Assembly: GCA_029817715.1 (NCBI GenBank) | Contig: JARUPY010000220.1 | Location: 62,001-126,000, forward strand | Direction of reading: 5' to 3' | DNA: 64,000 bases | From: Melastoma dodecandrum | Taxonomy: Eukaryota; Streptophyta; Magnoliopsida; Myrtales; Melastomataceae | Shown: positions 26,693 through 35,399 of the stretch, piece after piece | Layout of the letters: every line of letters begins with the position of its first letter | Numbering within the stretch: the stretch's first letter is position 1 | Made by a program: the position numbers and the translations under genes | The notes under the pieces: model-generated | What the model saw: the letters and a program-made list of their open reading frames with translations, nothing else | Database searches by the model: none | Told to the model about the DNA's origin: nothing

Positions 26693-26817
26693 CTCGCGTC
26701 TCGCGGGGTCGCGTCTCTACGTTCAGGGTGTAAAAGCGTTCGCGTTTTTTACGGAACCATTTACGCCTTTGCGCGTATCATTAAACCAAGGTTCCGCCTA
26801 GAGAAAAAAGGCGTGTC
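26693..26817. promoter_or_regulatory. Divergent control region between repressor and DnaA-like gene
   Basis: These 125 bases contain an operator with one mismatch (ACGCC-TTTG-CGCGT, 26763-26776) and half-sites near 26735-26750 (aagcgttcgcgtt). AT-rich -10-like hexamers occur on both strands, but I cannot assign exact promoters. The arrangement suggests that the repressor regulates itself and the leftward initiator-like gene. Confidence 0.6.
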
Positions 26818-27693
26818 ATGACAGGTTGCTCTTCGCTAGAAGTAGCCGGCATTGGTTCTGGCCACTTTGCGAGCGAACGAATGAGTCCCAAACGAGCCCC
26901 TCGGTCATCGCGGCGCGCGAGCGCTGCGCGGGACGAGTCTGCGCCGTTGACCGACGCGCAAATCGTGGGGCAACGCATCAAGCAGTTGCGCAAGGCGAAG
27001 GGATGGGTGCAGCGAGTGCTCGCCGAGAAGGCGGGCATCGCGCAGCAAAACATCACCTCGATCGAGCTGGGGAAAATCCAGGACTCCAAATACACGATCG
27101 ACATCGCCCGCGCCCTCGGCGTCACCCACGAAGAATTGAAATGGGGGTCGCGCGTCGGCGGCGCGGCAGTCGCGGCCACTCTCGCATCTACCCCTCACGC
27201 CGCCCTGCCGCCGGCGGCGGCTGGCTATCGGCCGGATGATCCACCGCAGATGGTTCCGATCGTGGGCACTGCGGCGGCGGGAAGATGGGTCGACCCGTCC
27301 CTGTTCGATACCGGCCCCATGGTCCCTCGAGCCAATCACCCCGTATGGGGTGAATACGACCAGTACGCGCTCCGGGTCGAAGGCCACAGCATGAACCGTC
27401 GAATTCCGGACGGGTCCATCGTCATCTGCGCGCCATACGTCGTTGCGCGTTCGGCGCCCCGCTCAGGCGACATCGTTCACGCGATCCTGCGCCGCGGGCA
27501 ATTCGAGGAATGGACGATCAAGGAGCTTCGCCTCGACAACAAGGGCGGAATCGAGCTGCGGCCCGACTCGAACGATCCAAGGTTTCAGACGCCCTATCGA
27601 TTCGACGCCGCCAACCGAGCGTTGGCCGATGATGAAGAGACGACCTTGGAAATTCGCGGCTTGGCAATTTCCGTCATGCTTACCCTCGCATGA
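26818..27693 (+). CDS. CI/LexA-type phage repressor (XRE HTH plus S24 peptidase domain)
   Basis: 291 residues from ATG 26818, or 270 from ATG 26881. The N-terminal helix-turn-helix is GQRIKQLRKAKGWVQRVLAEKAGIAQQNITSIE. The C-terminal S24 domain has a self-cleavage Ala-Gly at about 154-155 (TAAAGRW), the Ser nucleophile in VEGHSM (about 191) and the Lys in WTIKEL (about 235). This implies RecA-stimulated cleavage and SOS induction. It is the only candidate for the protein binding the repeated ACGCG-N4-CGCGT operators, since it is transcribed against the regulon. Confidence 0.93.
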   Translation: MTGCSSLEVAGIGSGHFASERMSPKRAPRSSRRASAARDESAPLTDAQIVGQRIKQLRKAKGWVQRVLAEKAGIAQQNITSIELGKIQDSKYTIDIARALGVTHEELKWGSRVGGAAVAATLASTPHAALPPAAAGYRPDDPPQMVPIVGTAAAGRWVDPSLFDTGPMVPRANHPVWGEYDQYALRVEGHSMNRRIPDGSIVICAPYVVARSAPRSGDIVHAILRRGQFEEWTIKELRLDNKGGIELRPDSNDPRFQTPYRFDAANRALADDEETTLEIRGLAISVMLTLA

Positions 27694-27809
27694 ATGTGCA
27701 AACCGGTAGTTGGGCGGCCTCTTCCGGTTTCCATCGTAGGCATCGCCTCCGTCAGATGCCATCCGTACGACCGCGACGATAGGTTCGCGATCACACGGGT
27801 TCTTCCACA

Positions 27810-28184
27810 ATGTCAAAGATCGAGCCGGCCGACGCGACGCCGGTTGTCGCGCCGAGCGTCGTCAGCTCGGCCCTCGCCTTCCTGACGTCCGGCGACGCAT
27901 TCGACGCCGGCCAGTTCGCCGTCCTGCCGATCGGCGACGCAACAGCCGTGACGGATCGGATATGGGATGCCCGTCCCGGCGCGACGGTACGCTATTTCAT
28001 CGGCAATCTCATGATGGCGCGAGAGGCCGATGCCTCACCATTCGGTTCGGTTCACGCCAAGATGATCGCCGACGTCGCCGAAGCGGTCGCGGGACTGTCC
28101 CGGCGCGGCATCGTCGAGCTCAAGCAGCATCGGGTCTGCGACGATTGCTATATCTACGTCGCCACGCGGCGCGGACAGAAGTAG
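27810..28184 (+). CDS. Hypothetical phage protein (124 aa)
   Basis: MSKIEPADATPVVAPSVVSSALAFLTSGDAF... contains a C-terminal winged-helix-like stretch (VAEAVAGLSRRGIVELKQHRVCDDCYIYVA). No family is recognised. It lies downstream of the repressor on the same strand and 1 base before the next gene, so it may belong to the lysogenic transcript. Confidence 0.6.
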   Translation: MSKIEPADATPVVAPSVVSSALAFLTSGDAFDAGQFAVLPIGDATAVTDRIWDARPGATVRYFIGNLMMAREADASPFGSVHAKMIADVAEAVAGLSRRGIVELKQHRVCDDCYIYVATRRGQK

Positions 28185-28185
28185 G

Positions 28186-28830
28186 ATGGGGCCGGTTCAA
28201 ACGCGCCTCGCCAGCGCGCTCAAGCTGGCGCGCGACGTGGCCGCGAAGAACGTGGTCGAAATTCGAAACATCTACGGCGACGAATCGCTAGCCGAGACCG
28301 AGGATGCGCGAACAGCCGCGGTTGAGCCGGCGGCCCTCATTTTCGGCGCTCTACAGGCGGCGATGACCACTCTGAAGGGCCTTCCCGATCAAGAGGCGGC
28401 ATGGCTCTATTCGCAGGGCTTCTGGCCATCCGTCGTGCATGATCGCGAGGAGCAACTCGAGAATTACAAGGAGAGGCTTCGCCGCATCATAAGCGGGGAG
28501 GAATCAATTGAGCATACCTACGGTAGCAAGGACGTCCCGTCCGCAGGAGACGTTGACCGCATGCAGGCGGTCTTTGAGATTTTTCCTAAGTGCCTCGTTG
28601 GGAAGTCAAGGCAGCGAGATTGGAAGATTCTCTGTTTCTTGGCCAATGGATACACGGTGAGGGTTGTCGGACGCTTGACGGGCGTCAGTCACCCTACGGT
28701 CATGGATCGCAAGGACGTCCAGTGCCGTCAGATTGCGGCGCGGTTGGCGGATTTGATGCCCGGTTTGGTCGGGACGGGTGTTGTTGCGCCGCGCGCGCCC
28801 GCTCTGGCGGATCGGCCACGGGCCGCTTGA
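28186..28830 (+). CDS. DUF6362-like helix-turn-helix protein
   Basis: 214 residues. The core YSQGFWPSVVHDREEQ, SAGDVDRMQAVF, DWKILCFLANGYTVRVVGRLTGVSHPTVMDRKD resembles DUF6362, a sigma-like HTH family of alphaproteobacterial phages (WP..V.D.......RM.......W.......R). It may be a transcription regulator. It converges with the helicase gene; a hairpin separates them. Confidence 0.65.
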   Translation: MGPVQTRLASALKLARDVAAKNVVEIRNIYGDESLAETEDARTAAVEPAALIFGALQAAMTTLKGLPDQEAAWLYSQGFWPSVVHDREEQLENYKERLRRIISGEESIEHTYGSKDVPSAGDVDRMQAVFEIFPKCLVGKSRQRDWKILCFLANGYTVRVVGRLTGVSHPTVMDRKDVQCRQIAARLADLMPGLVGTGVVAPRAPALADRPRAA

Positions 28831-28859
28831 ATAAAAGGGGCCGGGATGAAATCCCGGCC
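28831..28859 (-). terminator. Terminator between convergent genes
   Basis: A perfect 9-base stem GGCCGGGAT / ATCCCGGCC with a gaa loop (28839-28859). On the minus strand it is followed by cccctttta, ending the leftward helicase transcript; on the plus strand it follows an A-rich run. Confidence 0.78.
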
Positions 28860-28880
28860 AAGGTGGCGGGGCCGGGAGGG

Positions 28881-30657
28881 TTACGCCGCGATCGGTGAGA
28901 TGTCCTCGTCGTTCGATGGCGCATCGCCGACGGCCGGCGCGTCGATTTGAGCGAGGTAGCGCTCGGCGAGCAGGCGAAGGCGTGATTCGTCGGTTCGGAC
29001 GGGTTGTGGCGTCTGGCCGGGATTGACGATGCCGTGGCTTTGGCTGGACTTCAGGCCGAGAAGCTCGACGATCAGAGGGTCCGACCCTCCGTCCGTGTGG
29101 AGGTAGATCGCATCGACGACGTCTGCTTCTTGGCCTGGACGGTCCAGGCGGCCGATGATCTGCTCATGCACTTTAGGACTCCAATCGAGTTCGCCGATGA
29201 CAACGGTCGAGCATCGCTTCTGGAGGCCGTCGAGCCCGACGCCAGAGCGAAGCGAGATGAACATGAGGTCGGTACGCCCCTTGACGAAGGCGGCCTTGGC
29301 TTCGTCCTTCTGCTTCGCGGTTTCGGAGCCCGTGTACATGACGGGATTTGAACTCGGCGAGGTCTCGCCGGAGGCGGACATAAACCTCGCGGTGCCATGC
29401 GGCGAGGAGGACCGGGCGCCCGTCCTTCAGGAGCATGCGGACATAAGCCGCGACGTGCCGCGCCTTGGCGATTCCTGTGACCTGGCGCAACAGCATGTCG
29501 AGTTCTCGAGCGGCTTTGCCGCGCTCGATGAAACTGCCGCGGAGCGTCTGCATGGCCAGCTTTTTGGCGAGCGCCTGGTGGTCGTCGGCCGCCTCTTCAT
29601 CGAATGGGACTTCGCGCACGATCGTGTTGACGCGCCCTCCGGCACGCTCGCGACGGATGACGAGATGCTGCTCCCGCAGATAGGCACCGAGTGCATCCGG
29701 GTCCTTCACGATAAGGCCTGAGCACCATTCGCGGGCGAATTCGATCCTCGTGCCGAGACAGCCGGGCTCGATGATCTCCATGATGTTCCACATCTCGGAA
29801 CCGAGATTGTAGATCGGCGTCGCCGATAGGCCGATGCGAAGACGGGCGTTCTCGCCCATGACGCGAGACGCGGTAGCTTTCTGCGACCCCTCGGTATTGG
29901 CGTTGGCGGCCTCGGCGATCGATACCTCGTTGCCGCTTATGCGTAGGGGGCCGGCGCGAAGCTCCTGGATCTCATCCCATACGACGATCGGGAAGGCGCC
30001 CGTAGCGAACACATCGACCCATCCGGCGATCTGCGTGTATTTGAAGAGGTAGACATCGGCCGGGGGCAGGTCGTAGGGCGTTTTCGTCTTGACCATGTAG
30101 CCGGCCAGCGTCGTGAACTTCATCACGTATTCGCGGAGCCACTGGCCCTGCAGGTGCGACTGGACGACGACGGCGGCGGGGCCGAAGCCAGCCTTGATGA
30201 TGGCGGTGAGGGCGGCGACGGTCTTTCCGAGCCCAACGTCATCCATGATCAGGAGCCGCCCCATCATCACGGCGAGATCGGCCGCCTGTGCCTGATAATC
30301 GTATGGGGCCTTGCCTTCTTTGAAGGCGGCCGGCACGAGCCCTGGTTTCCATCCTGGCGCGAAGATTCGATCCGCGCTCTGCCGCGCCATCGCGTCCATG
30401 GCGACGGCGGCGGAGAGGATGCGGCGATCCTCGGCGTCCATGGACATTGGGAAGCGGTGAAGGAACCAAGAGAGGTCGACGCATGTGGGGGCATCGTGGC
30501 GGAAGGAGAAGGTCCCGGCTTCGGCCTTGTTGAGGCGGGGGAACATGCCTTTGAGGCGTAGGGCGACGTGGGGTGGGGCGCCGGAGAGAGTCCAGCGCTT
30601 GGCGGCGCGGTCGAGGGAGAGGTGGCCGTAGGTTTTAGGGGCGGGGAGATCAAGCAT
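28881..30657 (-). pseudogene. SNF2/DEAD-type DNA helicase, frame broken near 29346
   Basis: From ATG 30657 the protein has the Q-like region KAPYDYQAQAADL, motif I MDDVGLGKTVAAL, motif II VVWDEIQEL and motif III GLSATPIYN. After one extra base near 29346 the other frame gives MYTGSETAKQKDEA, FISLRSGVGLDGLQ and motif VI QIIGRLDRPGQ. Together these make a complete superfamily 2 helicase of about 590 residues, of the phage SNF2 type that often pairs with a VRR-NUC-like nuclease, found two genes upstream. The 5' end overlaps the preceding gene by 8 bases. Confidence 0.9.
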
Positions 30658-30934
30658 CGAGAATGTCGGTCATTGACGCGGGAGGATATGGGTTCGGCCG
30701 ACCCGCATTGTTTGCGATCCATCCTTCATGGCGAGCGGCGAGCGCCAAGCGACAAGAATGAATCAATCGGTAGCGATGCTCGTATTCTCGCCAAGGGGCA
30801 GACATCATTCCGAGGGCGCCGCACTCTTCCAGTGTCGGAGCGCGCGCCTTTTCCTTCGCGATCTCCCGGATGGCGTCCCAATCGAAAAAGACGCCGTCTC
30901 CGGCGAAGATCATACACGGTCGCGCTACAGCCAT
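30650..30934 (-). CDS. Hypothetical phage protein (94 aa)
   Basis: MAVARPCMIFAGDGVFFDWDAIREIAKEKAR... ends NPYPPASMTDILDA. No family is recognised. It overlaps the helicase and nuclease genes by 8-10 bases, so it belongs to the helicase operon. Confidence 0.65.
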   Translation of the reverse strand: MAVARPCMIFAGDGVFFDWDAIREIAKEKARAPTLEECGALGMMSAPWREYEHRYRLIHSCRLALAARHEGWIANNAGRPNPYPPASMTDILDA

Positions 30935-31275
30935 CCCGCCCCCAAAGACAAATAGTAGACAGGCTTCCCGCCTATCCTGCCCGGCAGGCCCATAGCCACG
31001 TTCGTCACCAAGATCAGCGCCTCGATTTCATCGAAGCCCGCGTAGCGCTCGAGCTGCCTATAGATGGCCATCCGCGCCCCTTTGATCTTCACCTCGATTC
31101 CCACTGCATCGATCATGAAGTCGATCACGTTCTCCGCGTCCAGCCGCACCTCTCGCCGAGGTGTGAAGCCTTCGGCAATGAGGGCGGTCTGAATATCGGA
31201 TTGCAACCGCTTCTCGTCGCCGAGGCGGAAGCGGTGGCGGCGCAAGGCGGAGACTATGGAGGAGGGTGCCGTCAC
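30925..31275 (-). CDS. PD-(D/E)XK nuclease-like protein (VRR-NUC type)
   Basis: 116 residues. RLQSDIQTALIAEGF, NVIDFMIDAVGIEVKIKG (the D..(E/I)VK core of the PD-(D/E)XK fold) and MAIYRQLERYAGFDEIEALILV fit a small Holliday-junction-resolvase/VRR-NUC-like nuclease. Such genes often accompany SNF2 helicases in phages, as here. Confidence 0.72.
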   Translation of the reverse strand: MTAPSSIVSALRRHRFRLGDEKRLQSDIQTALIAEGFTPRREVRLDAENVIDFMIDAVGIEVKIKGARMAIYRQLERYAGFDEIEALILVTNVAMGLPGRIGGKPVYYLSLGAGWL

Positions 31276-31709
31276 TCGGCATGTCGTTCGCGGTTCTCGA
31301 ATTCGTTTGTTTGCTGCATGCCGTATTGTCCTGGCGCGGTCGCGCCACGGTTAACGCTTTCACGTATGATCGTATTGCGGAAAACTACGCTGAAGGCCTC
31401 TTTGAAGGACGACGCGGTCGCAATGGCGACGGCGGCCGATTTCTCCAGCTCGAAAACCTTGGATTCCCGGCTTTTGAGGTCTTCTTCTCGCTTCGCCGCT
31501 TCCGCACATCTTGATTCCAAGGCGCGCAGCTTTTCGGAGATGTCAGAGCGTGCCGTGCGCTCGCCTTCAATGCTCTTACGGAGCTGCTCGATTTCGCGTT
31601 CTTGTTGATGCGCTCGATCCTTGAGCGCTTTCACAGCATCTAGGGCCTCAAGGCCGAAGGTCTTCTCGCGCACCATAGCGTCGATCATTTCAGAAAGTTT
31701 GTCGGTCAT
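31272..31709 (-). CDS. Coiled-coil phage protein (145 aa)
   Basis: MTDKLSEMIDAMVREKTFGLEALDAVKALK is followed by a long Glu/Arg-rich helix (residues 35-95). No family is recognised. The stop overlaps the nuclease gene start (ATGA). Confidence 0.65.
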   Translation of the reverse strand: MTDKLSEMIDAMVREKTFGLEALDAVKALKDRAHQQEREIEQLRKSIEGERTARSDISEKLRALESRCAEAAKREEDLKSRESKVFELEKSAAVAIATASSFKEAFSVVFRNTIIRESVNRGATAPGQYGMQQTNEFENRERHAE

Positions 31710-31712
31710 GAT

Positions 31713-32297
31713 TTATACCCTCTCTAGCGCCGATGGCGCCCTTCGTTTGATCCCGAAATCTCGGCCCTTGATTTTCGCCGAGCGACCGTCCGGATGATGA
31801 AAAACGATTCCCTCGACATCATTGGCCAAGAGCCATCCACGAAGCCCGTAGAAGTCGCGGGGAACGCCGTCGAGCCGACCGGCGATGCCTTCGCCGTGGC
31901 GGACCAAGACGTGGGCTTCGACCCGCTCCGGGTTGCCGTTGATGCGAGGGCCGATCAATTCATAGGTGCCATCGGCGACGGAAAGAGGGGAGGGAGACCA
32001 CGCTTCCCTATGCCAGCGATCCTCGGCGCCGCCACCGACTGGAATCCATCCGACCTTTCGACTCGTTGTCTCGTCGTATTCCGCGACCTCGAAAAGATCA
32101 GGCTCCGGCTCGCCCAGCTTCACTTCGCGGCGCTTGTAGAGCCTTCCATCGCGAACGAGACAGCATGTGCCGTCGATTTTCCGCGTGGCGATTCCTTCGC
32201 CTGCGAAGACCCATGCGCATTCGGGATTCGGATTGTCGAGGACACGGCTGGGGGTACCATTCCAGTCGCGTTCGAAGATGGTTGGGATTTTCCTCAT
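31713..32297 (-). CDS. RNA ligase of the DUF5565 / T4 Rnl1-like group
   Basis: 194 residues. The nucleotidyl-lysine motif I is ATRKIDGTCCLV (KxDG) and motif V is AKIKGRDFGIKR; between them GTYELIG looks like motif III (EL.G). These are features of the covalent nucleotidyltransferase superfamily. Compact RNA ligases of this kind repair tRNAs cut by host anticodon nucleases. With rtcB this is a second, chemically different RNA ligase in the same prophage. Confidence 0.84.
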   Translation of the reverse strand: MRKIPTIFERDWNGTPSRVLDNPNPECAWVFAGEGIATRKIDGTCCLVRDGRLYKRREVKLGEPEPDLFEVAEYDETTSRKVGWIPVGGGAEDRWHREAWSPSPLSVADGTYELIGPRINGNPERVEAHVLVRHGEGIAGRLDGVPRDFYGLRGWLLANDVEGIVFHHPDGRSAKIKGRDFGIKRRAPSALERV

Positions 32298-32651
32298 GCG
32301 GAGAATGCCTCGGCGTCGTCGTCGCGGGGCGCCCAGCCTTCCTTTATCAGGGCGTCGGCAATCTCATCCGTGACCGTGGCGTATGGAACCGCAGCAATAC
32401 CAATCCATGTAGTCGCCGCTGCCGATCACAGCGGAAATGAGGTCGCCGGCGGCTCTGAAGGAATAGCCCGCGGTGTCGCCGTTCTCGTGCTGCCAATCCT
32501 GATTTGCGAGCGCGGACCACATGCGCTCGCACAACTCATTGCGCTCACGCATACGTTCGCCGAGCGAGCGGTAAACGGCCATTTCGAAGGCATCTTGATC
32601 ATTGAGTGGGCGACCGCCTCTGACGCCGCCCATGCCGCCGTAATCAGCCAT
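32294..32651 (-). pseudogene. Hypothetical phage protein, frame broken near 32390
   Basis: The first frame starts MADYGGMGGVRGGRPLNDQDAF and continues to GDYMDWYCC. One extra G near 32388 shifts it into a second frame that ends EGWAPRDDDAEAFSA, whose stop overlaps the RNA ligase start (ATGA). About 118 residues if whole. No family is recognised. Confidence 0.6.
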
Positions 32652-33556
32652 GGGGCGCTTCCTTCATCTTGTCCTCAAGGATGCGGCGATGCTGGCGCCA
32701 GCCGACGAAGTTGCCGTGCTCGCCGCCGTTATTCCATCCTGGTCGGGGGCCGCAAAGCCGAATTCCGTCCGGCGTGGCCTGGTGCTCGAAAGGCGACCAA
32801 TGGCCTGATTCCGCAAGCTTGCCGGCAAGGGCGATGTCGGATGTGGTCGATCCGTCCTGGCCATCGAACGGTTTGTAGGAGATGCGCGCGCACCTAGCGG
32901 CGGAGACCATGCGGGACTCCGCTATGATTTCGTCGAACGGGCGCCGATCATCGGCCGCCCAATCTTCGTCGCGAAACGTAGGGAAGATGCCACTCGTTGC
33001 CGAACAGCCTTTTCGGCTCGCTCTCCTCCATTGCCTTCCTGATCGCTCTTGCGAGCATTTGAATATGAGGCTCGGCGGCGTGGTGATCTCGGAGGGCGAA
33101 GAAGTTGGACCATTCCGTCGAGGAAATCAAAGTGTCGATATGGAGGAACGGCATAAGAAGCCGATTGACGAGTTGCTTCGCGTAACCGGCCTCCATGAAG
33201 GCGCGAGCCACGTTCACCGCCTGATCGCGGGCCTCAAGCCAAGCCTGATTACGAGAAAGCTCAAGAGCGTCGCCCCCACTTATGCTGGGCACGGTGATGA
33301 GAGTATCTGTCTCGGCGTACGCCTGCATCCCCGCCTGCGCCGCGCCCCAATGCAACGGAATGAACGGGTCGCGCTCGACTTCCTCGATCATCTTCGCGAT
33401 CGGCACGGCTCGAGACGAGCGCGAGTTACGGCTGAAAACGCGATGGGTGAGAAGCTCCTGGTGGATCACCAACGGATAACGCGCATAGATCGTCGTCAGA
33501 CGCGGCGCATCTTCACCGATACTATCTGCGATCACCTTTGCGGATATGGTTGTCAT
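32644..33556 (-). pseudogene. thyX: Flavin-dependent thymidylate synthase ThyX, frame broken near 32975
   Basis: The first frame from ATG 33556 shows THRVFSRNSRSSRAVP (the ThyX RHR..S region), HWGAAQAGMQAY and LPFLHIDTLISSTEWSNFFALRDH. One extra base in the aaa run at 32974-32976 moves it to a second frame with SAARCARISY and HWSPFEHQATP, the C-terminal signature. About 303 residues if whole, as in phage-type ThyX. It makes dTMP from dUMP with FADH2 and methylene-THF. It joins the dCMP deaminase, dNMP kinase and DUF550 enzyme. Confidence 0.9.
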
Positions 33557-33846
33557 TTTGGATTCCCCCGATGCCTCATGATCATGATGTCGGCCGTGAT
33601 CGCGCCCTCTTCGTCCGTCGCCAGGGACCGGATGCCGATGATCGATTCGAAGCCCTTGTCGCGCCCGAGGGCGTCAAGAAGCCTTTCGAAGGACCGAAGC
33701 GTCCCGCCGACATGAAGAGGGCTCAGAAGCGCTCCGGGCGCCGGGCTCATCTTGATTGACATGCTGTGGTCGCCGAGCATGTTGCCGACGATCTCGACGC
33801 CGAACTCGTGATCGCAGTTCGGGCACTTGCATTGCATCGTCGTCAT
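33553..33846 (-). CDS. Zinc-ribbon phage protein (97 aa)
   Basis: The start at 33846 (MTTMQCKCPNCDHEFGVEIV) is chosen because its ATG overlaps the previous stop. A single CxCPxC knuckle is followed by a beta-alpha region. No family is recognised. The stop overlaps the ThyX start (ATGA). Confidence 0.65.
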   Translation of the reverse strand: MTTMQCKCPNCDHEFGVEIVGNMLGDHSMSIKMSPAPGALLSPLHVGGTLRSFERLLDALGRDKGFESIIGIRSLATDEEGAITADIMIMRHRGNPK

Positions 33847-34118
33847 CGGCCGCTCCTCGCCGCAACCGGCTTGTCGGACCACGACGGCTGATGATGCCGA
33901 ACGGGCAGCGGCGCCTTCTGCGGAATTTCCACCACGGGCGTTCCCGATCGCCGCCGCCGACACGACGCGCACCCCTTCGACCGTCCCTCGCGAAGATTTC
34001 GCGTGATTACGTAGACCTTCTCACCGCAGCGGCAGGTGCAGAGCCAAGCCCCGCGCTCGGCCGAGTAGCGCTCGGCGCGCCACAGACCGAAGATCATGCC
34101 GGGAGACGGTTCGGTCAT
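33843..34118 (-). CDS. Zinc-finger phage protein (91 aa)
   Basis: MTEPSPGMIFGLWRAERYSAERGAWLCTCRCGEKVYVIT..GCASC shows two cysteine pairs, as in a small zinc-binding module often attached to AP2/HNH phage proteins. The C-terminal half is basic and low complexity. ATGA overlaps occur at both ends. Confidence 0.65.
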   Translation of the reverse strand: MTEPSPGMIFGLWRAERYSAERGAWLCTCRCGEKVYVITRNLREGRSKGCASCRRRRSGTPVVEIPQKAPLPVRHHQPSWSDKPVAARSGR

Positions 34119-34825
34119 GCTGAAGCGACCAGGACGGGCGACCAGCCAGCGGCAAGGACGCGTTCGAAGCGGATCGCTGCGACGTAAGGGTTGTGGCTCG
34201 TCCACGCGCCTCTACCATGCAAGCGGTCCCAATGATGGCGGAAGGCGATTTCGGGCGACATGCATACCTTCGGCGTACCGACCCATGTCAGGTCTTCGCG
34301 CCCTTCGGGATGGCAGAGAGGCGCGACGCCTTCGGCGATCGCGTCCTCTACGGAGACTGAATGCAGCCGCTCGACCCGAACCTCTGTCACGCGAAGCTCG
34401 ATCCGCGATGCCCAGCGCGGCATGTGCTGAGCGGATCTAAGACGGCCCGCTTCCTCGGTTGGCCACTCTGATCTTGCCCACGCGCGGCGCGCGCCATCGG
34501 CCGCGTATTCGACCGGTCCCCACGGCTTCGAATATCCGGCATTGAGGCAGGCTTCGCCGATCTCGAATGGCGTCTTGTCATCGAGGCCAGCGCAGGTGCG
34601 CCATGCTTGCTTAACGTAAAGACGGTCCCCAACTTCCCAGCCGGCGCTATTGTGGCATGGGAACCGATCAAGGACCGGGTCGCCCATTCCCTCGAATAAT
34701 CGCTGGCGACAGGGAGACAAAACGCGCCGCGTCATCGTCTGCCGCCCCGCAAGAATCGCCAAGACGGAGCAAGCGGGGAAGATAATCCCCCTCTCCTTGA
34801 CCGGCGCCGGCGCGCGAGCGTCCAT
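34115..34825 (-). CDS. ASCH/PUA-like phage protein (236 aa)
   Basis: KERGIIFPACSVLAILAGRQTMTRRVLSP is the start of a phage family with an ASCH-like RNA-binding fold. GDRLYVKQAWRT and IELRVTEVRVERLHSVSVEDAIAEG follow in the usual order. It is thought to bind RNA or modified nucleotides, but the role is not established. Confidence 0.75.
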   Translation of the reverse strand: MDARAPAPVKERGIIFPACSVLAILAGRQTMTRRVLSPCRQRLFEGMGDPVLDRFPCHNSAGWEVGDRLYVKQAWRTCAGLDDKTPFEIGEACLNAGYSKPWGPVEYAADGARRAWARSEWPTEEAGRLRSAQHMPRWASRIELRVTEVRVERLHSVSVEDAIAEGVAPLCHPEGREDLTWVGTPKVCMSPEIAFRHHWDRLHGRGAWTSHNPYVAAIRFERVLAAGWSPVLVASA

Positions 34826-34937
34826 CTACATTTCCTCAAAAAAGCTACGGGCGACGCGCCGGCCACTACGAGCAAGTATTGGTTTTTCAGCGCGCCGCCC
34901 GATCGCGGGGATCGGTGTGCGGTCCAACCCCAGGAAG

Positions 34938-35195
34938 TTATCCGTCCCCGCAATTCGAGTTCTTGGTTGCCTCTAGCGGCCGGAGCACGATGATCGTGCT
35001 CGGTCCCGCGTTCGTGTAGCCACCGCCTGGATGGAAGCGAACGTAGTCGTCGCGATTCAAGAAAAACTCGCCGCGCTTGATCGCGACATCGCGACGCCCA
35101 TCCTCCAAGAGGGCAAGCGCCGCCTTCTCCTGATTGCTTTCCGGCGTGAGGACGATCTGAGCGAAGCCGTCCTCGAAATAGATCGCGGACTTCAT
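34938..35195 (-). CDS. Hypothetical phage protein (85 aa)
   Basis: MKSAIYFEDGFAQIVLTPESNQEKAALALLE... is a small alpha-beta protein with no known family. Between its stop and the next gene (34826-34937) there is room for a tiny TTG-started frame ending FFEEM directly before the next ATG, but support is weak. Confidence 0.6.
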   Translation of the reverse strand: MKSAIYFEDGFAQIVLTPESNQEKAALALLEDGRRDVAIKRGEFFLNRDDYVRFHPGGGYTNAGPSTIIVLRPLEATKNSNCGDG

Positions 35196-35399
35196 TTAGA
35201 ACCCCACGATCTCGTCAGCGAAGAACACCTTCGGCTTCGATGTTTCGTAGGCGACCCATCCCGCCGAAGGGGCTCGCTCCATCGCAATGGCACAAGCCTC
35301 GCCCTCGCTCGCCGCCTCGATCTCCATCTCGGCCTGCTCTTCGATCATCCGAGTCAGGCTGACCCGAAACATGGATTTCGCTTCGGTCTCCATACGCAT
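35196..35399 (-). CDS. Hypothetical phage protein (67 aa)
   Basis: The start at 35399 (MRMETEAKSMFRVSLTRMIEEQAEME) overlaps the previous stop (TGATG). A beta strand-helix-helix pattern is likely (SEGEACAIAMERAP). No family is recognised. Confidence 0.6.
   Translation of the reverse strand: MRMETEAKSMFRVSLTRMIEEQAEMEIEAASEGEACAIAMERAPSAGWVAYETSKPKVFFADEIVGF

Noticed and set aside
26818..27693. Considered whether the S24 protein is host LexA
   Set aside because: An XRE-type rather than LexA-type winged helix at the N-terminus, and its position among phage genes, argue for a prophage repressor.
27694..27809. Inverted repeat AAACCGG / CCGGTTT after the repressor gene as a terminator
   Set aside because: The loop is 17 bases and no T-run follows; the next gene on the same strand may be co-transcribed.
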